Positions 9,701 through 16,147 of a stretch of 30,124 nucleotides of DNA are shown piece after piece. The translations under genes and the position numbers were made by a program. The notes beneath the pieces were generated by a model. It made no database searches and was not told the origin of the DNA. It saw only the letters and a program-made list of their open reading frames with translations. The first letter of the stretch is position 1. Each line of letters starts with the position of its first letter. This DNA comes from a virus. The stretch is from the IMG/VR virus record IMGVR_UViG_3300036760_000011, positions 1 through 30,124 of that record; one strand, 5' to 3'.

Positions 9701-12020
9701 TAGCAAGGATCTTGACAGTAAGCAAAGTCTACTCGACTTTGTCAACGAACAGGCTGATATGGGCCTACCTGTTGATGTGCCTGCTGCGTTGTTGAATGAG
9801 GCGAACAAGAAGCATTACAAGGATCTTACCCTCACCGAGCTACGTGATATTGACACAGCAGTCAGGCAAATAGAACATCAGGCTCGGCTCAAGAATAAAC
9901 TCCTTGCTAGCAAGCGAAAGCGTGAGTTTAACGAAGCTAAAGCTGATATCATCGGAGCAATAGAAGAGAATCATAAGCGAGCCACCGAGCCTCTTGACCT
10001 AGTACCCAGCTTACGTAAACGACTTCGTGCAGGGTTGAAGAGTGCTATGGCAGCACATACGAAGATGGAGTTCCTCTTTGAATGGCTTGATGGCAATAAG
10101 GACAATGGAACAGTGTGGCAGTATCTATTCAAACCATTTGCTGATGCTGAGAGTGCTGAGAACAAGTTACAAAAACATGCAGCTAATGAGATGGCTGTCA
10201 TATTCAATGAATACAGCCGCGCTGAACGTGCACGATGGTTTTATAACAAGATACACGTAGACGGTTTTGAAACTACGTTTACCAAAGCTAATCTACTCAC
10301 TGTTGCAATGAACTGGGGAAATGAAGGAAACCGTGAAGCAATGATGGCTGGTTACGGATGGACAGAGGAAAAGGTACAGAAGCTTCTGGATCTATTAGAC
10401 GAGCGTGATTGGCGTGTAGTGCAGGCCATATGGAAGCACCTAGAGACATACTGGCCCGCTGTAGCCAAACTTGAGCGTGAGTTAAATGGACTGCCTCCAG
10501 AACGGGTAGAAGCTAATCCGTTCCAGACCAAGTATGGAGAGATGCCAGGAGGGTACTATCCTATAGTGTTCGAGAGTAAGCTATCATGGCGACAAGCCAA
10601 GCTTAATGCACGTGAGCAAGTGCAAGACCTGTACGGTGGTAAGTGGTCACGAGCGATGACCAAGCATGGTCATACTATCGAGCGAGAGAATAGTGGTGGT
10701 AAGCCAATAGTACTGGACCTGAGTGGGTTGACAGAGCATGTGTCTAATGTCATTCATGATCTTACTCATCGTCGTGCTGTCATTGACGTAGGTCGTCTCA
10801 CTGATAATGCTGAAGTACGTAGTGCATTTGAGCAGACAGTGGGACGTGAGATGTATCGTCAAATCAATCCGTGGCTTGTTAACATAGCTACAGATAGACG
10901 TGGTAATTATACCAATGCAATTGAAGGATTGCTCGGTAAAGCTCGTACAGGCGCTACCGTGGTGAACATGGGTTGGAAGATGACCACCGCTATTGTTCAA
11001 TTCCTCGGGTACACTGGTAGCGTGAAGGAGCTAGGAGTACAATACGCCATGCTAGGACTACGAGATACTTACGCTCACCCTTGGGAGGTACGCAAGCACT
11101 GGGAGTTCGTGACCAGTCGTAGTGGGTTTATGCATGATAGACTTACCACGTATGATCGTGATGCGCGTGATGCACTCAAGCGTCTACACGTTGTCGGTGC
11201 TAGTGGTGGTCCACTATCTATAGTAGATGCATATACATCTGGCATGGCGAATACGTGGTTTAGCCTCATCGGTTGGATGGACATGGGCGTATCCATTCCC
11301 ACATGGTTAGCTGGTTATCGTAAGGTAATGGACGGTAAGGTGGAGGGTCTGGCTGCTGGAGATGAGGAGGCAGCTATTGACTACGCGGACAAGGTTGTGC
11401 GCCAGACACAGGGTGTGGGTAGTGCTAAGGACTTGGCTACGGTGCAGTCTGGTAGTGAGACGTTCCGTCTATTTACCATGTTCTACAGCTACTTCAGTGG
11501 TCTGTTCAATCAATTCGTAAAGGTATCTCATCAGTATCAACTTGATAAGTCTAAAAGCAAGGTGATAGGCGCAGCCATGTTGCTGTGGTTTGCCCCTGCT
11601 GTGCTGAGTGAAGTAATGTTAGGTCGCGGTCCAGGTGATGATGCGGATGATGAGGAGTGGCTCAAGTGGTTGCTGAAAACAGAACTACTCTATCCACTTC
11701 AGTCTGTCATCTTAGTACGTGACATCGTAAACGGCATGACACAGTTTGGCTACGAGCCGAGTGCTGCGTTCGACGCTTACGAGTCTATCTCTAAGACAGG
11801 ACGTGCAATCGCTTTGCGTGTTACTGGTGATAAGGATGAATTCACACGTGCTGATGCTAAAGCTGCTGCATTGATGGTAGGATACTTCACCAAGCTTCCT
11901 GCACGACAGGTGTGGTTGTCTGCTGAATACTTCTATGATTGGCTGACGGGAGAACAAGAACCTGCCAACTTGCTCGAGGGAGCATGGCACACTATCGTAA
12001 CAGGTAAACCGAGAGACTAA
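3771..12020 (+). CDS. Giant multidomain ejection/polyvalent protein with zincin-type motif
   Basis: This 2749-residue protein fills more than a quarter of the window. From N to C: a helical region resembling phage ejection proteins (1-195); a glycine-zipper, membrane-prone segment (about 200-245, GAAKGAAAGTAVGLAGA); a helical region with WNTYWQGHNLAPEDVADELG (about 468); a KLPNGDVY...HGFITSTGRYV module (about 735-800); a conserved module with NYRVYKFTLPG, FVEETQSDWHQQGR and WTTGEQQAERYDLSK (about 1050-1245); a metallopeptidase-like HETGH motif at 1518-1522 within LSTFLHETGHFYLEV; long charged helices (1620-2150); and a C-terminal domain with FRLFTMFYSYFSG (about 2563) and a hydrophobic stretch (about 2597-2617). 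The FVEE..SDWH, HExxH and C-terminal modules match the 'polyvalent protein' domains described in phages and mobile elements. By position it replaces T7 gp16, so it is probably packaged and injected. Enzymatic activity is inferred from the motif only. It is coupled by TAATG at both ends. Confidence 0.85.
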   Translation: MGSSIQRFLDQSKDGPQKREDSQVGRWLTGEDEDAKLKLSVHVADPSQADKSARILRLQTKTGLPQDLIERNLDSIETQARKSDFNADAFRRASPIVAKWLAENPHNVAVATPDLKKLSWMEQEFGYVADQWKQGVALTELTQIGLAAMDGTITSAQRKRQVELDEQSTHFRSHDDYGWLGNVFADLPGAVANQIPIFGMTLGGQVEGAAKGAAAGTAVGLAGALPGAAVGATAGALLGWRLGAGLQAARMEGALAYLEYEKLKDENNKPLSRETALGAAVITGVVNGALEMVGFESISRNIPGLRGLQRGAIKKALMSETSRKAFSRYARGVGESTILNGGQEYLQDVMKNGAEEIALMINDGSIKTASPGQIIDRIFSPAHVAEGLSDAYQGALGGGGMSAAGGSISLGIDVQRARNARKISNFFQALGETTSNSELVKKLPDKMQEVVARITKDGPAETAHTPVDAWNTYWQGHNLAPEDVADELGIRSQYDEAVSTGGDIAIPMSVYAAKLAPTPHNNFFVKEMRLDPSAMNLRESEEMSKKLDDLAQENKTEAPATEDIVSGIAKELMTARPDMYDEETARTTAEVHASIFEALGKRVGKDPVELFKQYALSTQLAENAIPVEGALNQDRVLQSRIQGLSPEATTQARVFYEGFNASVKRLLTAMNVEQSPEKIQAARTELVDLLRQLNEFEHGGNTLFQAGRKKPKLISPQEKDFNPRRKNEHIVGAAIKLPNGDVYAGDWHGAAIDSYFEDNFPDAWKSNKPVSLPEGTDTHGFITSTGRYVTEVEAEQIMLREKQIKGKAVGEMTAQHIPEQDNIYISDEEFYQSSNDAIVPLLGGFFSKAESIVEQKMPARATPADIRGLLKDIKAEEREWLGLDKYLDSLPADKKVSKQELTAFLQASRLNVVEVTKTEFINDERVLDDAWDEFIRNYRRHRVTSDFRIEHTNEGWKATFLSDALAAEPWEQDHLGERVGGDEVLFHSRLEAVAQAERFIERMLDDAVIQNDERATIWVNEQQVILADMLSTEGGDDYVDESYESYTLPGGENYRVYKFTLPGVYGTNDEGSQKFQSAHFPELNIFAHIRVKDRTLPDGRKMFFVEETQSDWHQQGREKGYVGNITDEMMSDANSAIGRARNTVDIHAAILSNKYGDLVASTAVSTADQVEAGRLYAELHRAELEYDRLRQRQRTTIPNAPFKRTWHEFVMKRVLRLAAEGGYDVVGWTTGEQQAERYDLSKVADRISWINTSGENVSIEAYKKAVQGADLYAPGHDILQHRAEYPLSDLPDVIGKELTQKIVAEIAKDTRSGIFRGEDLKVGGHGMREWYDGILPKFMNSFTRKWGGKVEETPLDTPESGELMEDVHTLTLTPELKQAALRNEFSLYQPGPRGTNVILRYSGKGYPEVGDKLWYLLDAAKQAMGRIVQLNELKLLITPNTTSIEPWRLSFLVGNYPIGHLSYATHQEALMSAEEHGFKPVAFRQDEGATGPRGSIRFSENGVNINLFKNADLSTFLHETGHFYLEVLRDLAGSNESIKKDYDILRSWVGAMSETDVLTREQHEMIARGFEKYLMEGNAPSIALRAAFTRFRAWLTTIYRSLVNLKVELTPEVRGVFDRLVATEDEIATAYKNLGPLFTDPKAAGMTDEAAVRYEDAIAEARAASEEELTTKLIDDVRKEQKRQYKQQREQVRQQVADEVNQDPVWLAVSALSRNQLPDGSPLLIPKAIPKLNRQAIVDMYGGDSKVLLSLPQGIYTKDGGIHPDEAAALFGFKSGDEMLKALPGRGEGTALSRIERLTDEKMRAEHGDLYTDGRLPAEAMKAVHNDERAKLLHMELQHLASDNLPALKGLIRKVVRRVPATKQVRAEAERLIAGKKNRDINSNTYRQAEGKASTAAREALLKGDVELAFQEKLKETFNHELFRAASAAREEMDAVAENMARFNKTSTRDRLKKAGGSYLAQIDSIRERFDFRVSVTSKDLDSKQSLLDFVNEQADMGLPVDVPAALLNEANKKHYKDLTLTELRDIDTAVRQIEHQARLKNKLLASKRKREFNEAKADIIGAIEENHKRATEPLDLVPSLRKRLRAGLKSAMAAHTKMEFLFEWLDGNKDNGTVWQYLFKPFADAESAENKLQKHAANEMAVIFNEYSRAERARWFYNKIHVDGFETTFTKANLLTVAMNWGNEGNREAMMAGYGWTEEKVQKLLDLLDERDWRVVQAIWKHLETYWPAVAKLERELNGLPPERVEANPFQTKYGEMPGGYYPIVFESKLSWRQAKLNAREQVQDLYGGKWSRAMTKHGHTIERENSGGKPIVLDLSGLTEHVSNVIHDLTHRRAVIDVGRLTDNAEVRSAFEQTVGREMYRQINPWLVNIATDRRGNYTNAIEGLLGKARTGATVVNMGWKMTTAIVQFLGYTGSVKELGVQYAMLGLRDTYAHPWEVRKHWEFVTSRSGFMHDRLTTYDRDARDALKRLHVVGASGGPLSIVDAYTSGMANTWFSLIGWMDMGVSIPTWLAGYRKVMDGKVEGLAAGDEEAAIDYADKVVRQTQGVGSAKDLATVQSGSETFRLFTMFYSYFSGLFNQFVKVSHQYQLDKSKSKVIGAAMLLWFAPAVLSEVMLGRGPGDDADDEEWLKWLLKTELLYPLQSVILVRDIVNGMTQFGYEPSAAFDAYESISKTGRAIALRVTGDKDEFTRADAKAAALMVGYFTKLPARQVWLSAEYFYDWLTGEQEPANLLEGAWHTIVTGKPRD

Positions 12021-13609
12021 TGACAATCACATCACTCATTTCACGAAACACGTATCCTGGTACTGATGACACAGGACCGTTCCCATATACATTTCGTATC
12101 TTTGCTGCCACAGACTTACGTGTACTCATACGGGCTGCTGACGGTACATCCACGCTACTGTCTTACCCTACGGACTACGCTGTTACTGGTGTAGGAGTAG
12201 GGACTGGCGGAAGTGTAACTCTTACAGACCCATTGGTGACAGGTGAAACACTTGTTATTCGGAGAGTTCGTCCGCTCACTCAACTAGTGGATATTCGTAA
12301 CCAAGGGTCATTCTATCCTGCTACACACGAGGATGTGTTTGATAGTTTAACAATGATAGCACAACAGATAGATGATGAAGCACAGCGTTCTGTTGTATTG
12401 GATGAATCATTTGATCCTATAGGCATTCAGCTTGCTATTATTCCAGGAACTTCAGGACAAGTGCTCGGATGGGGTCCAGGCGGTCTTGTAAATTTGGATG
12501 TCACTGGCGGAGGTGTGCAAGGTCCTCAAGGAATTCAAGGAGTTCCGGGAGAAGGAGTGCCTGTTGGGGGTACTACTGGACAAGTGTTGGCTAAGACAAG
12601 TGGGACAAACTTTGATACAGAATGGGTGGATCAAGAAATCGGTGGGGGTGGAGGAGGTATAACTGAAGCGTATGCCAATACCAAGTATGTCCGTCTTATA
12701 GGAGGAGATCCAGGAGGACATATGACTGGTCCTCTTGGTATTGGAATCACTCCACTCTATCCTCTTCACGTAGAGACCAGTGTACCTGCTGATAAGGTTG
12801 CATTTATCCGGAATACGGCAGCCAATGGCTTTGGTCTTAAGTTACAGAATGGTCTCAACACCAACTACGCATTCAAGATTGTAAATGCTGCTGATACAGC
12901 ATCTATCATTCAAGGATTCGGTGCTGGAGTTTTGATGATAGGACCGAATGCCGGAGCACAATCACGGGCATTGGCCGGAGGACAGCCTGCATTAGTCATC
13001 GCTAACGGTATTGGAATTGCGGGCGGTGACGCTCAGATCCACTTCGTCTCGAACTCGGCTGTTGACAATACATACGGGGGTGGTGCAACCGGAGGTCCAA
13101 ACCGACAAAGTATAGGAGTGGCGGGTGCTTCGCTCGGAAAGGAACGTCATGCGATGTTCTATCTCGGTAGCGATTTTGGTTTTCGCCATGCTTGGAATTG
13201 GGACCCAGATCAATCGCATCCAGATACCGCTCTTGGTTGCATGCTGTGGGGCGATGAGAGCAATGGTGCCATCACTTTCGACTATATCCAGCCCGCAGTA
13301 TCAACACCTACTACATGGAGTGTCCTGTCCGGAGGTAAGCAACTCTCAATCTTTCCTGGTGGATGGAACATTGGTGATGGATATCAAGTCGGTGAGTTCG
13401 TTGACATCTGCTCATTCAGAGCAACACGTGGTATATCAGTCCGGGTTTCTCCCACCACGAATGCTGGACTAGAAGTGTTGCGATTGGCTGGTGATGTTGG
13501 GAACGCGAACCGGGTTTCCGTCTACGTTGATAGTGCCCTGAAGAATGTGACACAGGGTGCGGATGATGCTGCTGGCACTGGCTTCACCTATCTGCGAGTT
13601 CCTAACTAG
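12020..13609 (+). CDS. Tail fibre / receptor-binding protein
   Basis: This 529-residue protein has three parts. Residues 1-130 resemble the virion-attachment domain of T7-type tail fibres (NTYPGTDDTGPFPYTFRIF, SYPTDYAVTG, RRVRPLTQLVDIRNQGSFYPATHEDVFDSL). Residues 166-180 are collagen-like (GPQGIQGVPGEG), with a glycine run near 208-213. The rest is a beta-rich, glycine-rich distal region, presumably the receptor-binding tip. The start overlaps the giant gene's stop (TAATG). Base composition changes within the gene: lines around 12300-12420 are about 37-42% GC, while 12960-13140 is about 55-57%. This suggests that the tip was exchanged independently. No sialidase, lyase or chaperone motif is visible. 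The attachment role is well supported. The receptor is unknown. Confidence 0.85.
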   Translation: MTITSLISRNTYPGTDDTGPFPYTFRIFAATDLRVLIRAADGTSTLLSYPTDYAVTGVGVGTGGSVTLTDPLVTGETLVIRRVRPLTQLVDIRNQGSFYPATHEDVFDSLTMIAQQIDDEAQRSVVLDESFDPIGIQLAIIPGTSGQVLGWGPGGLVNLDVTGGGVQGPQGIQGVPGEGVPVGGTTGQVLAKTSGTNFDTEWVDQEIGGGGGGITEAYANTKYVRLIGGDPGGHMTGPLGIGITPLYPLHVETSVPADKVAFIRNTAANGFGLKLQNGLNTNYAFKIVNAADTASIIQGFGAGVLMIGPNAGAQSRALAGGQPALVIANGIGIAGGDAQIHFVSNSAVDNTYGGGATGGPNRQSIGVAGASLGKERHAMFYLGSDFGFRHAWNWDPDQSHPDTALGCMLWGDESNGAITFDYIQPAVSTPTTWSVLSGGKQLSIFPGGWNIGDGYQVGEFVDICSFRATRGISVRVSPTTNAGLEVLRLAGDVGNANRVSVYVDSALKNVTQGADDAAGTGFTYLRVPN

Positions 13610-13620
13610 AGGACGACATC

Positions 13621-14019
13621 ATGCTTGTAAAGAACAGAGATCTTATGAATGTAGCCACAGCACTAGGGTTAATAGTAGACTTGAAACCTAAGAAAGGATT
13701 ACTCGGATTCAAGTTTGCTTTAGCGCAACGTCATATTGAGTTCTATGCCACCCCTATTGGAGAGAGCATGAATGAAATTCTCATGCACCATATAGAACGT
13801 GACGATAAACAAGAGCCAGTACTACATTCCAGTGGTAAAGGTTACAAGCTGGCTACTCCAGACGCATATCAAGAGGACCTTGATACACTACTAGATACAG
13901 AGATAGAGGTAACACCGTGGCCTCCCGTAGTATTTACCTCTGAGGATATCGACAAAGCTGAGATCGAAATTCCCAATAGAGCATACCGTTTGCTCGGCCC
14001 TCTTCTCGAGAATATTTAA
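13621..14019 (+). CDS. Phage protein of unknown function (132 aa)
   Basis: I do not recognise this 132-residue acidic protein. It has no signal peptide or membrane segment. It is a mixed alpha/beta sequence with a strongly acidic second half (YQEDLDTLLDTEIEVTPWPPVV, FTSEDIDKAEIEIP). A good Shine-Dalgarno sequence (AGAGGAC, about 6 bases before the ATG) separates it from the tail fibre by 11 bp. The next gene starts immediately after its stop. It lies between the fibre and the lysis genes, where podoviruses often place small accessory or tail-assembly proteins, but no function follows from that. Confidence 0.7.
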   Translation: MLVKNRDLMNVATALGLIVDLKPKKGLLGFKFALAQRHIEFYATPIGESMNEILMHHIERDDKQEPVLHSSGKGYKLATPDAYQEDLDTLLDTEIEVTPWPPVVFTSEDIDKAEIEIPNRAYRLLGPLLENI

Positions 14020-14403
14020 ATGAATCAACCACATCAGCGTAGAAATGAATTGGGTGAACCAGTATATGAGAAAGTTACTGATCAAAATAAATCTTTCCGT
14101 TGGAGCTTAGAAATTGAACGATGGTTTAAGCTCTTCTGGCCATTAATTACTGTTTTAGCTGGTGGATTCATGGCATCTGTCTGGGGACCTCTCAGACAAA
14201 TTCCAACACTTACAGCAGAAGTTGCAACTATGTCTGAACAACATGTGATATTCGCAAAAGCTGATTCTACTGGTCTAAATCGTGATGCTGATATGGCGTA
14301 TGCCATTGCTATTCTTACACGACTTGAGTGTCTTAAAACAAGTGACACAGAACGCGCAGCCTCTGGTATTCATTGCACAGATATTCCACTTCCTCGGAGG
14401 TAA
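14020..14403 (+). CDS. Small single-pass membrane protein in lysis cassette
   Basis: This 127-residue protein has one clear transmembrane segment at about 37-57 (KLFWPLITVLAGGFMASVWGPL). A hydrophilic, Arg/Lys-bearing N-terminus precedes it. A C-terminal domain of about 70 residues follows, with two cysteines near the end (LECLKTS...IHCTDIP). The positive-inside rule suggests N-in/C-out, which would place the cysteine-bearing domain in the periplasm. The ATG abuts the previous TAA with no spacing, so translation is probably coupled. Directly upstream of a holin-like gene, it could be an i-spanin-like protein or a holin modulator. I see neither a long coiled coil nor an embedded lipoprotein partner, so spanin is not established. 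Confidence 0.68.
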   Translation: MNQPHQRRNELGEPVYEKVTDQNKSFRWSLEIERWFKLFWPLITVLAGGFMASVWGPLRQIPTLTAEVATMSEQHVIFAKADSTGLNRDADMAYAIAILTRLECLKTSDTERAASGIHCTDIPLPRR

Positions 14404-14408
14404 CAGCC

Positions 14409-14708
14409 ATGGATCTCGACACCCTTCGTCCATTCGCATCACGTATCATTGCACCTGCTATATCTATACTACTGGCTTGGCTGGCTACTAAGCTAGGTAT
14501 TACATTCGGTGCAGATACTGAAGGTCATCTCACTGAATTCGCAGTAAGTATCTTCCTTGGTGTTTTCTTAGCTGTCAATGGTGTCATTCACAAAACACTC
14601 GACAAGAAACTGAATCCTGGTGATGCTGCTTCATCACACATTGCAGCACAGGAGAAGACCGAATCCATCGTTCTCAAACACAAACGCGGAAAATCCGCGA
14701 GAATGTAG
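14409..14708 (+). CDS. Holin-like protein, two membrane segments
   Basis: This 99-residue protein has two hydrophobic helices, about 11-32 (SRIIAPAISILLAWLATKLGI) and 43-62 (EFAVSIFLGVFLAVNGVIHK). The connector is short and acidic, and the C-terminal tail is long and charged and ends KHKRGKSARM. This is the layout of a class II-type holin, which makes lesions in the inner membrane to release or activate the lysin. I place the start at the ATG at 14409 because GGAGG lies about 8 bases upstream. An in-frame ATG at 14373 would overlap the previous gene and has no such site. The gene stands two genes before a lysin-like gene. Holins share little sequence, so the call rests on topology and position. 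Confidence 0.72.
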   Translation: MDLDTLRPFASRIIAPAISILLAWLATKLGITFGADTEGHLTEFAVSIFLGVFLAVNGVIHKTLDKKLNPGDAASSHIAAQEKTESIVLKHKRGKSARM

Positions 14709-14739
14709 CATCTTCATTATCAACAATGGAGTAATCATA

Positions 14740-14925
14740 ATGGGACACCTCAGAGTATCGAGCGCACAAAACCGTCAGGTATGGGACGCTCTCCGACAGT
14801 ACAAAGATATCAAAATAAAGGCTGGTGATTTGCCCGGAATTGGTGTCTTTGGTGCATTCATTCGTTGGTCAGCCAGTGTCAAAGGAGTATTGACATGGCT
14901 CGTTGGACCTGACATGTCGTCGTGA
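14740..14925 (+). CDS. Small protein of unknown function (61 aa)
   Basis: This 61-residue protein starts MGHLRVSSAQNRQVWDAL. I chose the ATG at 14740 because TGGAG lies about 8 bases before it. An upstream in-frame ATG at 14620 would run inside the holin-like gene. It is basic in its first half and has a modestly hydrophobic, Gly/Trp-containing stretch at about 31-56 (LPGIGVFGAFIRWSASVKGVLTWLVG). That could be a membrane-associated helix, though it is interrupted by Arg and Lys. Its TGA overlaps the GTG of the following lysin-like gene (GTGA), which supports its being translated. A role in lysis is possible from context only. Confidence 0.6.
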   Translation: MGHLRVSSAQNRQVWDALRQYKDIKIKAGDLPGIGVFGAFIRWSASVKGVLTWLVGPDMSS

Positions 14926-15578
14926 CCATGATCAGCACCCTACCTCCGGGCACACTTGGATTTGACTGTAATACACCTGTCAGTCAAGTGGTAGCGCATA
15001 AGTTTGTAAGTGCAGGTTATCGTTTCATTGTGCGATATGTGCCGCGTGTTACTAGAGCTAGTCATGATCTATCGGCAGCTGAGCTAATGAACCTGTTGCT
15101 CGGTGGTCTGGGTGTAATGGTCGTGCAACATGTGTCTGGAGCAGGTTGGCAGGCGAGTGGTGTTCTGGGTGCTAGCTATGGTATCACAGCAGCTAAAGAA
15201 GCTCATCTGTGTGGTTATCCTGCTGGAGCCACTCTTTGGTGTGATCTGGAAGAAGTCGGTAACACAGGTCTAAGTGTTATTGAGTTCTGTAATGAATGGT
15301 ACAAGCAGGTGAAAGATGCGGGTTACGAGCCAGGACTGTATGTAGGCTACAAGTGTGGTCTCACCGCTGTCGAGTTATACCGTAAACTTCACTTTCAACG
15401 CTATTGGAGTGCATACAATCTTAACACAGATCACATTCCTATAGTGCGTGGAGTACAGATGAAACAGCACGCATATCCCCCACCATCAGATCGTGTGGGA
15501 GAAGTGTCATTCGAGTACGATGAAAATGTGATACTCGTTGATAAGCTTGCTGGTACTCCTACTCTCTTGCTTCCTTAG
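14922..15578 (+). CDS. DUF1906 / Rv2525c-like glycoside-hydrolase-fold protein, candidate endolysin
   Basis: This 218-residue protein begins with LGFDCNTPVSQVV and contains RFIVRYVP, GVMVVQHVSGAGW, ATLWCDLEEVG, GYEPGLYVGYKCG and YWSAYNL. This succession fits the TIM-barrel DUF1906 family (glycoside-hydrolase-like, related to GH25), with the acidic residues of FDCN and CDLE at the expected active-site strands. In phages such domains are likely to degrade or bind cell wall. It follows a holin-like gene, which makes endolysin the best guess. There is no signal peptide and no obvious separate wall-binding domain. The start is the GTG at 14922, overlapping the previous stop, or the ATG at 14928. 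Its stop codon overlaps the stop of the convergent resolvase gene. Catalytic activity on peptidoglycan is inferred. Confidence 0.75.
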   Translation: MTMISTLPPGTLGFDCNTPVSQVVAHKFVSAGYRFIVRYVPRVTRASHDLSAAELMNLLLGGLGVMVVQHVSGAGWQASGVLGASYGITAAKEAHLCGYPAGATLWCDLEEVGNTGLSVIEFCNEWYKQVKDAGYEPGLYVGYKCGLTAVELYRKLHFQRYWSAYNLNTDHIPIVRGVQMKQHAYPPPSDRVGEVSFEYDENVILVDKLAGTPTLLLP

Positions 15579-16147
15579 TTCTTCAGTTCCCACGTTACGG
15601 TAGGGGCGATCAACTCAACACGATTTACCCTACCGTGGCGTATGGGACCACACGGTCTCAGTGGTGGTAGTACCTTTCGTTTTAAGTCTGAGAGATCATT
15701 GCTGCCTCTCATTAACAGGTATTGTGCCAGCACACGCCATGCGCTATGTGCGTGACGCCAGCGTGGATCTCCCGGACACTCAAGGAACTCCTGCCAACGT
15801 GTCAGGTACCGTCCTATGAGTAACTTGTTTAACTCAGTAGGACTAGGATCCTTGGGTGGTACCTCGCTCCACTCATGGCCTGCTAGTAGCATAGCATACT
15901 TGAGTGCACCTATAAGCTGGAGTGTGTGACCACTGGCAAACCGCTGATAGCCTACTGGCCGCTGCTGATAGCTCTCAACGATGGTATGGGTTTGTACTAT
16001 TGGCACGAGGAAACCTACAGTCGGAACGAATGACATAGCTCCAATGTTGATTACACCCATATTAGCTGTGTACACACCATTGTCAACAGCGAGTTTAGCG
16101 TACCCTACCCAGACCTCTCCGGGATCAATGCCAAGATAGTGTCTCAT
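15575..16147 (-). CDS. RuvC-like Holliday junction resolvase / RNase H-fold nuclease
   Basis: This 190-residue protein opens with RHYLGIDPGEVWVGYAKL, the first catalytic-strand signature of the RuvC/RNase H fold (acidic residue in GIDPG). The second acidic position is in HTIVESYQQRP. A conserved-looking GALKYAMLLAGHEWSEVPP follows. The last acidic/His region is near DPRWRHAHSAWRVLAQYLL. Such enzymes cut branched DNA during replication and packaging of phage genomes. The ATG overlaps the polymerase gene's stop by 4 bp (ATGA), and an AAAGGAG sequence lies about 11 bases upstream. It is the last gene of the leftward block, and its TAA overlaps the TAG of the convergent lysin gene. Resolvase specificity is inferred. 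The fold assignment is fairly firm. Confidence 0.78.
   Translation of the reverse strand: MRHYLGIDPGEVWVGYAKLAVDNGVYTANMGVINIGAMSFVPTVGFLVPIVQTHTIVESYQQRPVGYQRFASGHTLQLIGALKYAMLLAGHEWSEVPPKDPSPTELNKLLIGRYLTRWQEFLECPGDPRWRHAHSAWRVLAQYLLMRGSNDLSDLKRKVLPPLRPCGPIRHGRVNRVELIAPTVTWELKN
15593..15640 (+). other. Stem-loop just past the convergent stop codons
   Basis: ACGGTAGGG (15597-15605) and CCCTACCGT (15628-15636) form a perfect 9-bp stem with a 22-base loop. In a rightward transcript, two U-G pairs and two more Watson-Crick pairs extend it to 13 bp (15593-15640). It lies 15 bases after the lysin gene's stop, inside the 3' end of the antisense resolvase gene. There is no T-tract, so it is more like a 3'-end protecting or Rho-blocking hairpin than a standard terminator. 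Confidence 0.4.

Noticed and set aside
15641-15690. Rightward intrinsic terminator after the lysin gene (short stems followed by TTTCGTTTT)
   Set aside because: The stems before the T-rich stretch are only 3-5 bp and not adjacent to it.
15917-15933. Third copy of the 17-bp inverted-repeat element (TGTGTGAC match)
   Set aside because: Only eight bases match and the site is inside the resolvase coding sequence.
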